In this document: one piece after another, positions 14,819-15,068 of the stretch
How positions within the stretch are numbered: the stretch's first letter is position 1
Layout of the letters: every line of letters begins with the position of its first letter
From: CAZKTS01 sp964555735
GTDB taxonomy: Bacteria > Actinomycetota > Acidimicrobiia > IMCC26256 > PALSA-555
Reading direction: 5' to 3'
DNA: 15,068 nucleotides
Assembly: GCA_964555735.1 (NCBI GenBank)
Contig: CAZKTS010000248.1
Span: 1 to 15,068 of the forward strand
Notes under the pieces: generated by a model
The model's input: the letters and a program-made list of their open reading frames with translations, nothing else
Told to the model about the DNA's origin: nothing
Databases searched by the model: none
Position numbers and translations under genes: made by a program

Positions 14819-14867
14819 GCCCCGGGACGACGGCGCCCGCGGCGGACGCGTGGGACACTGGGAGCGG

Positions 14868-15068
14868 TGGTGAGTCGGCCAGGCGGCCGCGTGTCGGGAC
14901 CCCGTTCTTCGGAGTGGAGTGACCGGCCCGAGGAACGTCCGGACTCCACAGGGCACGGTGCTGGGTAACACCCAGTCGGGGCGACCCGCAGGACAGTGCC
15001 ACAGAGAACAGACCGCCGATGGCCGCACCTCGGTGCGGCACAGGCAAGGGTGAAACGGTGCGGTAAGA
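14868..15068 (+). ncRNA. rnpB: RNase P RNA (rnpB), 5' part, truncated by the window edge
   Basis: This is the catalytic RNA of RNase P, which matures tRNA 5' ends. The universally conserved core is plain: GAGGAACGTCCGGACTCCAC (from 14930), GCTGGGTAACACCCAGTCGG (from 14970), ACAGTGCCACAGAGAACAGA (from 14993) and AAGGGTGAAACGGTGCGGTA (from 15046). The 5' segment (GAGTCGGCCAGGCGGCCGCG from 14872) and a hairpin with a TTCG loop (14902-14917), probably part of P3, fit bacterial type A RNA of actinobacteria. The 3' half is outside the window. The 5' end is estimated; a GACACT sequence at 14854-14859 could be its -10 box. No protein is encoded here, although frames are open on both strands. Confidence 0.95.

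Noticed and set aside
14724..15047. N-terminal extension of the sulfatase frame
   Set aside because: It would run antisense through rnpB, while a strong GAGGAG site sits 5 nt before the ATG at 14723.
1..15068. CRISPR array, prophage, transposon or toxin-antitoxin module
   Set aside because: I found no regularly spaced repeats, phage genes, transposase motifs or small paired genes; nearly all sequence is accounted for by recognisable genes.

Overview
This window is gene-dense chromosomal DNA from a high-G+C bacterium, by eye about 70% G+C. Its content points to Actinomycetota: a class A penicillin-binding protein with a Thr/Pro-rich tail, a zinc-ribbon protein next to RNase HI, many GTG starts with 4-base GTGA overlaps, and several start codons placed 7-8 nt after a TANNNT -10 box, which suggests leaderless mRNAs. 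Acidimicrobiia is my guess at class level, but I cannot prove it from sequence alone. I see no phage, transposase or CRISPR locus.

Layout. (1) 1-4736, minus strand: a two-gene AddAB/AdnAB-like recombination operon. The upstream gene encodes a 1064-residue AddB-like protein with a degenerate motor and an intact iron-sulfur nuclease. It overlaps by 4 bases the downstream UvrD/AddA-like helicase gene, which runs off the left edge. (2) 4883-6970, plus: a divergently transcribed bifunctional class A PBP. (3) 7022-9259, plus: a compact operon of coiled-coil/zinc-ribbon protein, RNase HI, a small YdjM-like membrane protein and a histidine phosphatase. RNase H and a CobC-like phosphatase are one fused protein in mycobacteria, as I recall. 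Here they are separate, with the membrane protein between them. (4) 9287-10378, minus: biotin synthase, convergent with that operon. (5) 10438-12248, plus: a monoamine-oxidase-type flavoenzyme overlapping a GNAT acetyltransferase, possibly an amine-catabolism pair. It shares a 59-bp divergent promoter region with bioB that contains a 14-bp palindrome. (6) 12249-12368: a convergent gap holding a nested inverted repeat and an imperfect tandem repeat. (7) 12369-14723, minus: a large formylglycine-type arylsulfatase. (8) From about 14868 to the right edge, plus: the 5' part of rnpB, the RNase P RNA.

Most of this is housekeeping: DNA repair, wall synthesis, RNA processing and a cofactor pathway, with an amine oxidase pair and a sulfatase as accessory metabolism. 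I did not find a clear new defence or mobile system. The points most worth a second look are the biotin synthase that lacks a cysteine at the E. coli C128 position but has two extra nearby, the membrane gene between RNase H and the phosphatase, the 93-bp nested repeat at 12256-12348, the palindrome between the bioB and amine oxidase promoters, and the recurring leaderless-promoter spacing.
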